From an uncultured Bacteroidota bacterium (lineage in GTDB: Bacteria > Bacteroidota > Bacteroidia > Chitinophagales > Chitinophagaceae), in NCBI GenBank assembly GCA_903835005.1, contig CAILLK010000145.1, positions 1 to 45,750 of the forward strand: a DNA stretch of 45,750 nucleotides, written 5' to 3'. The position numbers and the translations under genes are program-made. The notes beneath the pieces were generated by a model. That model saw only the letters and a list, made by a program, of their open reading frames with translations. It was not told the origin of the DNA and did no database searches. Shown piece by piece: positions 33,982 through 42,009 of the stretch (the first letter of the stretch is position 1; the number at the start of each line of letters is the position of its first letter).

Positions 33982-34662
33982 TTATTCCACATGATACCGT
34001 ATAAGGCGGTCTTCCAGCCATGATGCGGAAGGATTGGTATAGAAGCCCAATGTCTGAACAATGAGGCCAATATTCTCAGCATATTTCCAGTCATTTTCTT
34101 CCATAGGATGAGCAGGAGTGAAATGGAAAATCTGGCGGTAGGTGCACGTAGGAAAAACACCGATAGGCACGGTAGTGAGGTTTTGCATCAACCCCATCTG
34201 ATAGGTAACGGGAATTGTATCCGGAACTCCTGCAGCTGGGCTTGAATACTGAATAGTACGAAAAACAGTAGTAGAATCCTGTGATGAAAAGAAAATGCCC
34301 CCACCATTTCCAACAACATAGCTTAATGAATCTCTCAGGTAAAGGATTTGCTGGGTATGCTGGAAAGAAATGTTTTTTACCAGTTTGTGGTAGGTATAGC
34401 TACCTATAGCTGTATCTTTTTCAACATAAAAGCTATCTGGCGGGTAAGATGCAGGGACTGCGCTGTCGGCGCTGAACACTGTATATGCCTGATAGATCCA
34501 GTAATTGCCGGGCTTCAAAACCATATAATCGGGATAAACAGCGGGGGTAAATAATACCGAATCAATTACTGTTTTTGTTACAGTATTTGTAGTAGTTTTT
34601 TTACATGATGTGCTGTATAATGCACAGAGCAGCAAAATAAGAGATAGATTTAATAACCTCAT
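33982..34662 (-). CDS. Hypothetical lipoprotein (226 aa)
   Basis: Residues 1-20 form a lipoprotein signal ending LYSTSC (lipidation at Cys20), followed by KKTTTNTVTK. The remaining ~200 residues, with YPDYMVLKPGNYWIYQAY near 45 and HFTPAHPMEENDWKYAENIGLI near 180, fit a small beta-rich domain common in Bacteroidota lipoproteins that I cannot name. Probably on the outer face of a membrane. It lies 179 bp upstream of the aroQ start on the same strand. Substrate or partner unknown. Confidence 0.7.
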   Translation of the reverse strand: MRLLNLSLILLLCALYSTSCKKTTTNTVTKTVIDSVLFTPAVYPDYMVLKPGNYWIYQAYTVFSADSAVPASYPPDSFYVEKDTAIGSYTYHKLVKNISFQHTQQILYLRDSLSYVVGNGGGIFFSSQDSTTVFRTIQYSSPAAGVPDTIPVTYQMGLMQNLTTVPIGVFPTCTYRQIFHFTPAHPMEENDWKYAENIGLIVQTLGFYTNPSASWLEDRLIRYHVE

Positions 34663-34978
34663 AGCGCAATTTTGTTTTAGGGTAAACGGAAAAACGGAGG
34701 GATTATTATGGAAATAATATTCAGACTTGATAAAAAAAGCATTTACCAGGTCCTATTGAAAGAACCAGCTTTATCAGGTCCTATTGAAAGAACCAGCTTT
34801 ATCAGTAACTGGTATACAGGAAATAATATCTGCCACATGAAAGAAGAAACTATCGCCCATTTCATTGAATGGGTCAGTTTAGGGCAGCAAATCAGGAAAA
34901 TCTAAAATTGCGGAAAATTTAGCCCATGAATATTTTAGCATGCATTTTTGAAGGCATTTCGGTGTGAAGCCGAAACCA
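34663..34978. other. 316-bp intergenic region with a 28-bp tandem duplication
   Basis: Contains the perfect tandem repeat 34747-34802 and a small TTTCGG/CCGAAA hairpin at 34957-34975 that may end the minus-strand gene at 34979. A 65-codon plus-strand frame (34708-34905) spans the repeat, but the 28-bp unit is not a multiple of three and I do not accept it as a gene. Confidence 0.5.
34747..34802. repeat. Perfect 28-bp tandem duplication
   Basis: Two identical 28-bp units starting CAGGTCCTATTGAAAG, back to back, followed by a partial CAG. Fresh-looking duplication, no spacer. Confidence 0.9.
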
Positions 34979-35344
34979 CTATCCTTTATACTTTTCAAAT
35001 TTGGCCGTCATGGCAGAAGGTACTTCTGCGGGTTGGTAAAGAATCAGCCATTTAAGATGGGTGGAAATGCCAAACGGAGGGAAGCGTACATCAACAGACC
35101 GAACTTCAGCGCTGTATTTATTTACCATTATATAGCGCGCTGCATGCCCCCAGTTTGCCATTGGCTGTTTATCGGCGAATGCGATATAAGTATCTTCCGC
35201 CAAAGTAAGCTCAAAGCCCGGCAAATGCAGCCGGGAGCCTGCTTGCACAGGCTCCCCCACTGCATAAATAACAGCCGATTTCTTTTCCTCATCAGTAAGC
35301 CAGGAATTTAACACTGCTATAAAGTCTTCAAAACTCCTGTTCAT
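34979..35344 (-). CDS. Stand-alone homologue of the protease N-terminal domain (121 aa)
   Basis: A 121-residue cytoplasmic protein without signal peptide. Residues ~50-90 match the N-terminal domain of the legumain-like protease encoded just upstream: FADKQPMANWGHAARYIM at 56-73 here, FADDKPLANFGHDCRYIL at 62-79 there, both followed by a strand pair and a RFP motif (DVRFPPFG, PARFPYYR). The two genes are 13 bp apart on the same strand. I know no name for this domain. A regulator, inhibitor or scaffold of the protease is a reasonable inference; so is a simple partial duplication. Confidence 0.75.
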   Translation of the reverse strand: MNRSFEDFIAVLNSWLTDEEKKSAVIYAVGEPVQAGSRLHLPGFELTLAEDTYIAFADKQPMANWGHAARYIMVNKYSAEVRSVDVRFPPFGISTHLKWLILYQPAEVPSAMTAKFEKYKG

Positions 35345-35357
35345 TTACTATTTACTT

Positions 35358-36752
35358 TTATTTTCCAAATACCTTCGTCATAATCGCCTCAATCTGGGGT
35401 GTCAGTTCCTTTGCTGCACTATTGATTGTTTGCTCCACAGAAGGTAAAATTAATTTCTGCAATTCCGGTAATGCTTCATTGATTTTTGTATAAAACTCCG
35501 GATCCGGGCCTACCGGCGGTAAAGTAGCATAATATTTCTGAACAATTGGTATCAGGTACCAGCACCATATCCACCAGAAAGTATATTGCTGATTAAGGGT
35601 AATATTGCCACCAGCCGCACTGCTCTGATTAAAGTTTGGCGTATCGTTGGGATTTTTTACCGACAGTGCATAGTTAAATGCTTCAATAGCCTCTATAGCT
35701 CCATTACCGTTTGTATCCGGGTTATGAGCCAACGGGCCTCCATTTGGCTCATGGCCTATCTGTGCGGCAATCCAGTCGTGTGCAAAGCTGTCCCAGTTAC
35801 CATCAGCAGAGGCCCACGAGCTTTGTGTGGAAATAGCAGCGGATGCGATACTGGTATTTACAGCAATATTGGCAGCAATAACCGGAGCATTAAAGCCACC
35901 TGAATTACATTGTTCCATCATTACAATAAATGACTGGAATTTTGGGAGCACTTTTATGTCTGTACAGAAATCACTGCACAGGTATTGTCCCCAATTAGGA
36001 TTGTATTCGCACAAAAAAGATTGCGGCCCAAAATTATCGCCATGATTATTACTGTGGAAGAAGAGTAAGTCGGGAGATTTAATTTTGGTTTTCACTATAT
36101 TTAGAACAGCCTGCAGGCCGGCCCTGTTTCCCTGTCCGGTCACCTGTATCCTGAATGGCGTATTATCGCCGACCCATGTAACACCAAGCCCATCCTGAGT
36201 ATTTCTTGTACCATCGTAATTCAGCACGTAAATATTGTTTTTATCGAAACCATATCGGTCAATAAGCATGCGGTAGCAGAATTCCATATCGTTCAGATGC
36301 CGCATATTGCTCATACCTGAATATAAAATAGCATACCTTTCACCATCAGGCCTGATAATAGGGCACCGGGCTATTGGCCTCATGTTAAGGCTGACAGGTG
36401 AAACCTGGAATTGCACGGGCGTGTGAAATGAATTTAAAGTTGCCGGTTTTTTATCCCGGTAATAAGGAAAGCGGGCAGGTATTGTTGCATAGTATTCCCC
36501 GCTGGTGGCATCGTATAAAATGTAACGGCAATCATGCCCGAAATTGGCCAGAGGCTTGTCGTCAGCAAATACCAGCAAACTGTCTTTTTGTACTACTATT
36601 TTCTGGAATTCAGGTCCCAGAAGTTCACCTTTTTTGAATACTCTTTGGTCAATATGCAGGTTTGTTGTCTGTCGTTCGGTTGCAGACAGCAATTGGAAGG
36701 CATGTTCCTGAACGCCTGAAATTAACACATCAATTTTGTTTGTTGTTGCCAT
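35358..36752 (-). CDS. Legumain/caspase-like (clan CD, C13-type) cysteine protease
   Basis: A 464-residue protein. Residues 1-105 are a domain shared with the next gene. Residues ~138-330 fit a legumain-type caspase-hemoglobinase fold: first strand and helix YAILYSGMSNMRHLNDMEF (as in legumain's …GS..YRHQAD), IYVLNYDG, then the catalytic His237 in FFHSNNHGDN and Cys282 in MMEQCNSGGFN. A DTNGNGAIEAIEAF stretch at 346-359 looks like a calcium loop, common in bacterial relatives. The C-terminal ~75 residues are helical. There is no signal peptide, unlike lysosomal or secreted legumains, so it probably acts inside the cell. A -7 element lies 52 bp upstream. Substrate unknown. Confidence 0.78.
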   Translation of the reverse strand: MATTNKIDVLISGVQEHAFQLLSATERQTTNLHIDQRVFKKGELLGPEFQKIVVQKDSLLVFADDKPLANFGHDCRYILYDATSGEYYATIPARFPYYRDKKPATLNSFHTPVQFQVSPVSLNMRPIARCPIIRPDGERYAILYSGMSNMRHLNDMEFCYRMLIDRYGFDKNNIYVLNYDGTRNTQDGLGVTWVGDNTPFRIQVTGQGNRAGLQAVLNIVKTKIKSPDLLFFHSNNHGDNFGPQSFLCEYNPNWGQYLCSDFCTDIKVLPKFQSFIVMMEQCNSGGFNAPVIAANIAVNTSIASAAISTQSSWASADGNWDSFAHDWIAAQIGHEPNGGPLAHNPDTNGNGAIEAIEAFNYALSVKNPNDTPNFNQSSAAGGNITLNQQYTFWWIWCWYLIPIVQKYYATLPPVGPDPEFYTKINEALPELQKLILPSVEQTINSAAKELTPQIEAIMTKVFGK

Positions 36753-36804
36753 GATAAAAAGTTTGTTGCCTACTCTGAAACTGTTTTCGGCTTACCAGTG
36801 AGTA

Positions 36805-36812
36805 CAAAAGTA
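36805..36812 (-). promoter_or_regulatory. -7 promoter element of the protease operon
   Basis: TACTTTTG, matching TAnnTTTG, 52 bp before the ATG at 36752. Confidence 0.5.
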
Positions 36813-37015
36813 GTTGCTGCACAAAGGTGCCGGAAGCGTTGAAAGACCATATCTGTTACCGTTTTTCAGCGGTGATTTATTTTCCGGCCACTACCCGGCT
36901 ACGAAATTCTCAAGAAAAACTTTACGATCCGGTAATCTTATTATTCAATAGTTATGACCATAAAATTACTCACCTTTGCAATGCTGCAAGTTCACCAAAT
37001 TGAGAAACAAAAACT

Positions 37016-37918
37016 ATGTGGGACGCCTATCTTAAAGGATTCAAAGCTTATCTGCAACTGGAGCGGTCGATGTCGGAGAACACGATTGAAGCATACCTGC
37101 ATGATATTGCCATGCTGCGGGATCATCTTGTGGCAACATATCCGGGTATAAGTGTAGAGGGTATTGAGCTGGAGCACCTTCAGTCGCTGTTGATGAACAT
37201 TAATGAACTGGAACTGGCAGTGGCTACACAGGCCCGTGTGCTGAGTGGCATTAAATCATTTTACAGGTACCTGCTGCTGGAAGAAGTGGTAAAGAAAGAC
37301 CCAACTCAGCTGCTGGAGGCACCCAAGATGAAGCGCACCCTGCCCCATGTGCTGAGCCTGAAAGAGATAGATAAGCTGTTTGAAGCTATTGACCACAGCA
37401 CACCTGAAGGCACCCGCAACCATGCCATGCTGGAAACCATGTATAGCAGCGGACTGCGGGTAAGCGAGGTAACAAGCCTGCGGCTGACCAATCTGTACCT
37501 GGATGTAGGTTTTATAAAAGTACTGGGAAAAGGAAATAAGGAAAGACTGGTGCCTATTGGCGATGCAGCCGTGAAATACATACTGCTGTATAAAGAACAT
37601 GTGCGCAACCACTTGCCCAACATAAAAAAAGGCAGCGAAGATGTATTGTTCATCAACCGGCTGGGCGGAGCATTATCGAGGGTAATGGTTTTTATGATTA
37701 TGAAAGATCTGGCCCGGAAATCGGGCGTGAGCGAAATCATACACCCGCATACACTGCGCCACTCTTTTGCCACCCACCTGGTAGAGGGCGGCGCCGACCT
37801 GCGTGCCGTGCAGGAGATGCTGGGCCATAAAAGTATTACCACTACTGAAATCTATACCCATCTGGACCGCGGATACCTGCGCCAAACCCTTGAAAAATAC
37901 CATCCCCGGTTCAGGTAA
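37016..37918 (+). CDS. xerD: Tyrosine recombinase XerD
   Basis: A 300-residue recombinase of the Xer type, which resolves chromosome dimers at dif at the FtsK-active division septum. N-terminal SAM-like domain at 1-95 (YLQLERSMSENTIEAYLHDI); catalytic domain with Arg148 (SSGLRVSEV), Lys172 (GKGNKER), His245 and Arg248 (HTLRHSFATH), His271 (LGHKS) and Tyr280 (IYTHLD). Length, the absence of an arm-binding domain and the housekeeping setting separate it from the island integrase at 13331. A 10-bp-stem hairpin overlaps its stop. Confidence 0.92.
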   Translation: MWDAYLKGFKAYLQLERSMSENTIEAYLHDIAMLRDHLVATYPGISVEGIELEHLQSLLMNINELELAVATQARVLSGIKSFYRYLLLEEVVKKDPTQLLEAPKMKRTLPHVLSLKEIDKLFEAIDHSTPEGTRNHAMLETMYSSGLRVSEVTSLRLTNLYLDVGFIKVLGKGNKERLVPIGDAAVKYILLYKEHVRNHLPNIKKGSEDVLFINRLGGALSRVMVFMIMKDLARKSGVSEIIHPHTLRHSFATHLVEGGADLRAVQEMLGHKSITTTEIYTHLDRGYLRQTLEKYHPRFR

Positions 37919-37938
37919 GTTTATACCGGAACCGGGGA
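37903..37938. terminator. Two-way hairpin overlapping the xerD stop
   Basis: TCCCCGGTTC and GAACCGGGGA form a 10-bp perfect stem between two convergent genes. On the minus strand a GGTATTTTTC stretch follows, so it may mainly end the EGF-lipoprotein transcript. Confidence 0.65.
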
Positions 37939-37969
37939 GGTAAATAAAAAGACGGGTACAGTGAGCTAA

Positions 37970-38644
37970 TTAAGGTACTATAACGTGCACATAAGCATTG
38001 CTGGCGTATGGAACACCAAATACAGAAGAAGTATAAAGGCCACCTCCATAAAAATCAACTGATATCTGGCTGTTACCGGTGGAATTAACCGTATAGTATC
38101 CTATTCCATAATTGGTGCCGTCATTTGGTATGGAAACATTTTCAACTAACACGTTGGAAAACTGAAAATTACTATACAAAGTAGTGATGTAAGAGAAATC
38201 ATTATTGGTGATTTCCAGCCAAAAATAGGAAGAACTGACATTAAGCGGATCTGTCACCAGGCTACCACCGGTGGGGAAATTATCGGCAAAACTCCAGTTA
38301 ATTACCTCACCATAACTGCCATTTGTATATGCTGTAACAGATGCACTGGAGCCTGAGGTACCTACAAAATTAGTTGTACCACCATTTGGTGGAATGGTAG
38401 CTGAAGTTCCATTCACATTTATAGTAACAGTAGTAAATGAATTATTCTGGAAAGTTATGGTTGACAACTCGCAATTATTACCTGTATAGCCAGATGGACA
38501 GTTACAATTTCCGTTGTCGCAGACACCACCGTTATAACAGGTAACTCCGGAGCAAGGGTCTTTCTTGCATGAAGTATATAGTATTGCTGTAAAAGCAAAA
38601 AATGTAGCTAAAGAAAATACAAGTAATGATTTTGTGCGTTTCAT
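37970..38644 (-). CDS. EGF-like domain lipoprotein
   Basis: A 224-residue lipoprotein: signal ending AILYTSC (lipidation at Cys26), then KKD, then one EGF-like module with six cysteines (CSGVTCYNGGVCDNGNCNCP and YTGNNC). The C-terminal ~160 residues are Ser/Thr/Asn-rich beta-strands of no named family. EGF modules directly after the lipidation site are common in Chitinophagia lipoproteins. A -7 promoter element lies 42 bp upstream of the ATG. Role unknown, likely on the cell surface. Confidence 0.8.
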   Translation of the reverse strand: MKRTKSLLVFSLATFFAFTAILYTSCKKDPCSGVTCYNGGVCDNGNCNCPSGYTGNNCELSTITFQNNSFTTVTINVNGTSATIPPNGGTTNFVGTSGSSASVTAYTNGSYGEVINWSFADNFPTGGSLVTDPLNVSSSYFWLEITNNDFSYITTLYSNFQFSNVLVENVSIPNDGTNYGIGYYTVNSTGNSQISVDFYGGGLYTSSVFGVPYASNAYVHVIVP

Positions 38645-38686
38645 CCGATGATTTTTTGATTAAAAATTAGAATTAAAATATCGAGC

Positions 38687-38694
38687 CAAAAGTA
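38687..38694 (-). promoter_or_regulatory. -7 promoter element of the EGF lipoprotein gene
   Basis: TACTTTTG, matching TAnnTTTG, 42 bp before the ATG at 38644. Confidence 0.5.
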
Positions 38695-38871
38695 TCATTT
38701 TTTCGCAGAATTTAATGATAATTACAGAATATTAACTAAATAGAAAACTGCAATGGTGAGAATAAAATAGACACTTTATGAATTGAAGAGGCCCAGATTT
38801 AATAATAGGCTTCATAATATAGCATTTGAAAATATAAATTCCTGGAGATTTTGCTTTCGGTTGGCAGCAGC

Positions 38872-39048
38872 AAGTTCCTGCTTTTGCATTTCAACTATTT
38901 ACCGGGCGGAAACACACTTAATTTCACCGTTTACAGATATTAAAGCTGTTTTATTGTTGGCCGCTTTTTATTCCTACAACCGCTGAATTGCCAATTTCAG
39001 GCCATATTCAACTTTTGTAAAAAAATCATCTTGTTCCGGTTTAGGCAC
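38872..39048 (-). pseudogene. Decayed second copy of the small zeta-partner gene
   Basis: The minus-strand frame reads V-P-K-P-E-Q-D-D-F-F-T-K-V-E-Y-G-L-K-L-A then I-Q-R-L, aligned residue for residue with the intact gene at 39084-39278, but has TAG where the intact gene has TAT, TAA in place of CAA, and a later TAA. NGEIK and VSAR are still legible. Most differences are transitions. It is a tandem duplicate that has lost function. Confidence 0.85.
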
Positions 39049-39083
39049 CTTGCAATTGATTTTTAAATTCTTCCCCTTTATAA

Positions 39084-39278
39084 TTATTTTCTGACAGGAA
39101 TTACCTGATCTTGTTTTTCCAGAAGTTCACGGGCAGAAACACGCTTAATTTCTCCGTTTACGGATATTACGGCTGTTTCATTATTGGCCGCTTTTTGCTC
39201 ATACAATCGCTGAATTGCCAGTTTAAGACCATATTCAACTTTTGCAAAAAATTCAACATTTTCTGGTTTAAACGCCAT
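39084..39278 (-). CDS. Small partner of the zeta toxin-like gene (putative antitoxin)
   Basis: A 64-residue protein (start MAFKPENVEFFAKVEYGLKL, end RELLEKQDQVIPVRK). No domain I can name. It overlaps the 3' end of the zeta-like gene by 11 bp, the usual coupling in toxin-antitoxin pairs, and small proteins of this kind sit next to zeta-type ATPases in other Bacteroidota as far as I recall. Antitoxin function is inferred from this context. The order, toxin first, is the reverse of classical epsilon-zeta. A decayed copy lies 35 bp downstream. Confidence 0.65.
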   Translation of the reverse strand: MAFKPENVEFFAKVEYGLKLAIQRLYEQKAANNETAVISVNGEIKRVSARELLEKQDQVIPVRK

Positions 39279-39846
39279 AAACTTGATTTTTAACTATTCC
39301 CCAAAGGTCGTTATTTTCTATCAGATGTTCTAAATTTTTTTCCCCACTTGCTATAATCTGCAATTTATTCTGTGTGTTATCAGCTATAACCCACGCATCA
39401 ACTACAGGCATAAACAATGAAAAGAAATTACTAATCCCTCTATAATACCTTCTCTCAATCACATCTTCAGGTATATTATGCCCGCCTTTACTAACTCTTT
39501 CAGCAACACGCTGCAAGGCCATTTTAGGAGATTCAAGCCATATATAAACCACCTTTACCGTATAACCTATTGCCTGAGCCTTGTGCACCAACGAAACATA
39601 ACTCCGGGTGGCCAGTGTGGTCTCTATTGCAAAATCCGAACCCTCGCCAAGCAATTCTTCTATCCTCCGCAACATGATTCTTCCTGCCTCTATAGCCACG
39701 CCCTCCACATTAAAAGGCGAAATACCATAGGCAATCGCATCGGCATTCACAAACTCTTTACATCCCAATATATCGGGCAGTATCGTGAAACTTGCGGTGG
39801 TTTTTCCCGCACCGTTGCAACCGGCAATAATATATAAACTGGGCAT
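39268..39846 (-). CDS. Zeta toxin-like P-loop kinase
   Basis: A 192-residue protein of the zeta-toxin/AAA family. Walker A at residues 6-16 (AGCNGAGKTTA), then VNADAIAYGISPF (substrate-base Asp), FAIETTLATRSY (Walker-B-like) and a lid-like RVAERVSKGGHNIPEDVIERR. Zeta toxins phosphorylate UDP-GlcNAc and stop wall synthesis; many chromosomal relatives are uncharacterised. I chose the ATG at 39846 (MPSLYIIAG), as a -7 element lies 7 bp upstream, inside a longer frame starting at 39909. Its 3' end overlaps the small partner gene. Confidence 0.82.
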   Translation of the reverse strand: MPSLYIIAGCNGAGKTTASFTILPDILGCKEFVNADAIAYGISPFNVEGVAIEAGRIMLRRIEELLGEGSDFAIETTLATRSYVSLVHKAQAIGYTVKVVYIWLESPKMALQRVAERVSKGGHNIPEDVIERRYYRGISNFFSLFMPVVDAWVIADNTQNKLQIIASGEKNLEHLIENNDLWGIVKNQVYGV

Positions 39847-39853
39847 CAGGGCG

Positions 39854-39861
39854 CAAAAGTA
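39854..39861 (-). promoter_or_regulatory. -7 promoter element of the zeta-like operon
   Basis: TACTTTTG, matching TAnnTTTG, 7 bp before the chosen ATG; predicts a nearly leaderless mRNA and decides the start. Confidence 0.5.
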
Positions 39862-40006
39862 AGATATAAATGGCGCAATGTCTGAATGGATCAATGGCTT
39901 AATAACCAAGCACTATATATTTACTGAAAATGAAGATAATAAATTGCACAATTACTCAAAGCCAACATTTCCTGTATAATTTTAAACAAGAAAGCAATTT
40001 AGCCAT

Positions 40007-41227
40007 TTACTCGTACCTCAACGCATCTATCGGGTTCAGATTAGCCGCTTTACGCGCCGGATACCAGCCAAAAAAAATACCTACTGCTGAAGAGAATGCA
40101 AAGGACAAAATAATGGATGTAGGCGTGATAACTACCGGCCAGCCACCGAAACGGCCTACCAGCAATGCAATAAATATACCCAGCAGTATGCCGATTAGTC
40201 CGCCCAGAACGCTTATAAATATAGACTCAGTTATAAACTGGAACAGAATATCAATGGATTTTGCACCTACGGCCATCCTGATACCAATCTCCCTGGTACG
40301 CTCCGTAACAGAAACCAGCATGATATTCATAATGCCAATCCCGCCTACCATAAGCGATATGCCCGCAATGCAGGCCAGCAATATGGTCATCACATTAGAA
40401 ATGGATTCGAAGGTATTGGCAATATCGGCCTGGGAGCGAACGGTAAAATCGTCCTGGTCGGCAGGGGTGAGTTTATGCTGTATCCGCATTATCGAACTTA
40501 TTTGTGCCTCAGCTTTCTGAATATCTTTTTCAGAGGTGGCAGAAGCCAGTATGGCATTCAGATACATGGTAGACAGCATCCTTTTCATCACTGTAGAGAA
40601 TGGTGCAACTATAATATCGTCCTGGTCCTGCCCGAATGAGTTCTGACCTTTTACAGCCAACAGACCTATGACCTTAAACGGAATGCTGTTGATGCGGATA
40701 AATTTCCCCACCGGGTTAGTCTCTGCCCCAAACAAATTGGTAGAAACGGTCTGGCCAATAACACATACTTTGGCTGCAGTATGTTCATCAGTAGTAGAGA
40801 AAGTATTACCCACTGCTACTGTCAGGTTCCTGATAGTAAAATACTGATTCAGGCCACCTGCCACATTTGTATGCCAGTTTTGATTTCCGGCTATTACCTG
40901 TGAAGACTTGGATACCACCGGTGTTACATCGGTTACATATTCGCATTTGGCAGCTATGGCATCGGCATCTTTCTGAGTTAGTGTAGAATAAGTCCCTGCC
41001 CCGCCTCTCACCCCACCTGAATTGACAGAGCCAGGAAATATCATTACGGAATTGATCCCCAGGCTGGCCATGGAGGTTTGTATATTCTGCTTTGACCCCT
41101 GCCCTATTGCCAGCATAGCTATGACCGATGCCACCCCAATGATGATACCCAGCATAGTGAGCAGCACCCTCAGCTTATTCTTACTCAGGGAGCGGTAGGC
41201 TATCTTTAAGAGGTTAAGGATTCTCAT
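40007..41227 (-). CDS. MacB-type ABC transporter permease
   Basis: A 406-residue FtsX-like permease with the MacB layout: one N-terminal span (RVLLTMLGIIIGVASVIAML), a ~220-residue periplasmic domain, and three C-terminal spans (around 275-395, with ISLMVGGIGIMNIMLVSVTE, the conserved coupling motif RTREIGIRMAVGA and the closing GWYPARKAANLNPIDALRYE). Here the permease and ATPase are separate proteins, whereas E. coli MacB is a fusion. Last gene of a four-gene efflux operon, 16 bp after the ATPase. The likely role is export of a drug, peptide or lipid through TolC; cargo unknown. Confidence 0.92.
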   Translation of the reverse strand: MRILNLLKIAYRSLSKNKLRVLLTMLGIIIGVASVIAMLAIGQGSKQNIQTSMASLGINSVMIFPGSVNSGGVRGGAGTYSTLTQKDADAIAAKCEYVTDVTPVVSKSSQVIAGNQNWHTNVAGGLNQYFTIRNLTVAVGNTFSTTDEHTAAKVCVIGQTVSTNLFGAETNPVGKFIRINSIPFKVIGLLAVKGQNSFGQDQDDIIVAPFSTVMKRMLSTMYLNAILASATSEKDIQKAEAQISSIMRIQHKLTPADQDDFTVRSQADIANTFESISNVMTILLACIAGISLMVGGIGIMNIMLVSVTERTREIGIRMAVGAKSIDILFQFITESIFISVLGGLIGILLGIFIALLVGRFGGWPVVITPTSIILSFAFSSAVGIFFGWYPARKAANLNPIDALRYE

Positions 41228-41243
41228 TTAAGTTTCTTTCTTA

Positions 41244-42008
41244 TCAGGTTAATATATCGTTCTTATCCAGTACAGGCAATTTCGGTATTTCTTCTTTTGC
41301 AAATTTCCTTACAGCCACAGGCACATTGGTCACAATCATACCGTCTCTGAATAAGATATTTGTCTTGGCAAATTGAGCGATATCTGTTTCATGCGTAACC
41401 ATTACAATCGTTATACCTTTATCATTCAGCTCCTGGAATATCTCCATAATCTCATAGCTGGAGCGGGTATCGAGGTTACCGGTAGGTTCATCGGCCATTA
41501 TCACCAGCGGATTATTGACCAGCGAGCGGGCAATAGCCACTCTTTGCTGTTGCCCCCCCGAAAGTTGGTTGGGCATATGGTCGGCACGATCAGCAAGGCC
41601 TACCGATTTTAAAGCTGCAAGTGCACGCTCTTTTCTTTCTTTAGCAGTCACCCCGCTGTTATACAACATAGGCAACTCGACGTTCTCAATTGCCGAGGTG
41701 CGGGCTAATATATTAAATGACTGGAAAATAAAACCGATTTTCCGGTTCCTCAACTCAGCAAGCTGATCCTTATTCATTTTAAAAACATTCTCACCGTCAA
41801 GGAAATATTCGCCGTTTGCAGGGTGATAATCCAGACAACCTATAATGTTCATAAATGTAGATTTACCCGAACCGCTTGGACCCATTATTGCTACAAATTC
41901 ACCTTTGTTGATAGTCAGTGAAACATCGCGCAGTGCATGGACTTCCATATCACCCAGCTTGTAGGTTTTCTGCATGTTCCTCACGTCTATCAGTATTGAT
42001 TCAGCCAT
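41244..42008 (-). CDS. MacB/LolD-type ABC transporter ATPase
   Basis: A 254-residue ABC ATPase. Walker [10 protein letters not shown] near 42, Q-loop in [14 protein letters not shown] near 92, signature [15 protein letters not shown] near 146, Walker [14 protein letters not shown] near 166 and H-loop VTHE near 202. The ATG at 42008 ([20 protein letters not shown]) is the natural start; a longer frame would run 28 codons back into the preceding gene. One base separates it from the stop of the adaptor gene, so the two are translated together. Powers the permease at 40007-41227. Confidence 0.93.
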   Translation of the reverse strand: MAESILIDVRNMQKTYKLGDMEVHALRDVSLTINKGEFVAIMGPSGSGKSTFMNIIGCLDYHPANGEYFLDGENVFKMNKDQLAELRNRKIGFIFQSFNILARTSAIENVELPMLYNSGVTAKERKERALAALKSVGLADRADHMPNQLSGGQQQRVAIARSLVNNPLVIMADEPTGNLDTRSSYEIMEIFQELNDKGITIVMVTHETDIAQFAKTNILFRDGMIVTNVPVAVRKFAKEEIPKLPVLDKNDILT

Positions 42009-42009
42009 C

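Noticed and set aside
34747..34802. CRISPR array
   Set aside because: Only two units, directly adjacent, with no spacers and no cas genes in the window.
34708..34905. 65-codon plus-strand gene
   Set aside because: It runs across a 28-bp tandem duplication that is not a multiple of three, has no recognisable motif and no promoter element.
39847..39909. Longer start for the zeta-like gene
   Set aside because: It would include the -7 promoter element and add 21 residues before the Walker A strand that the family does not have.
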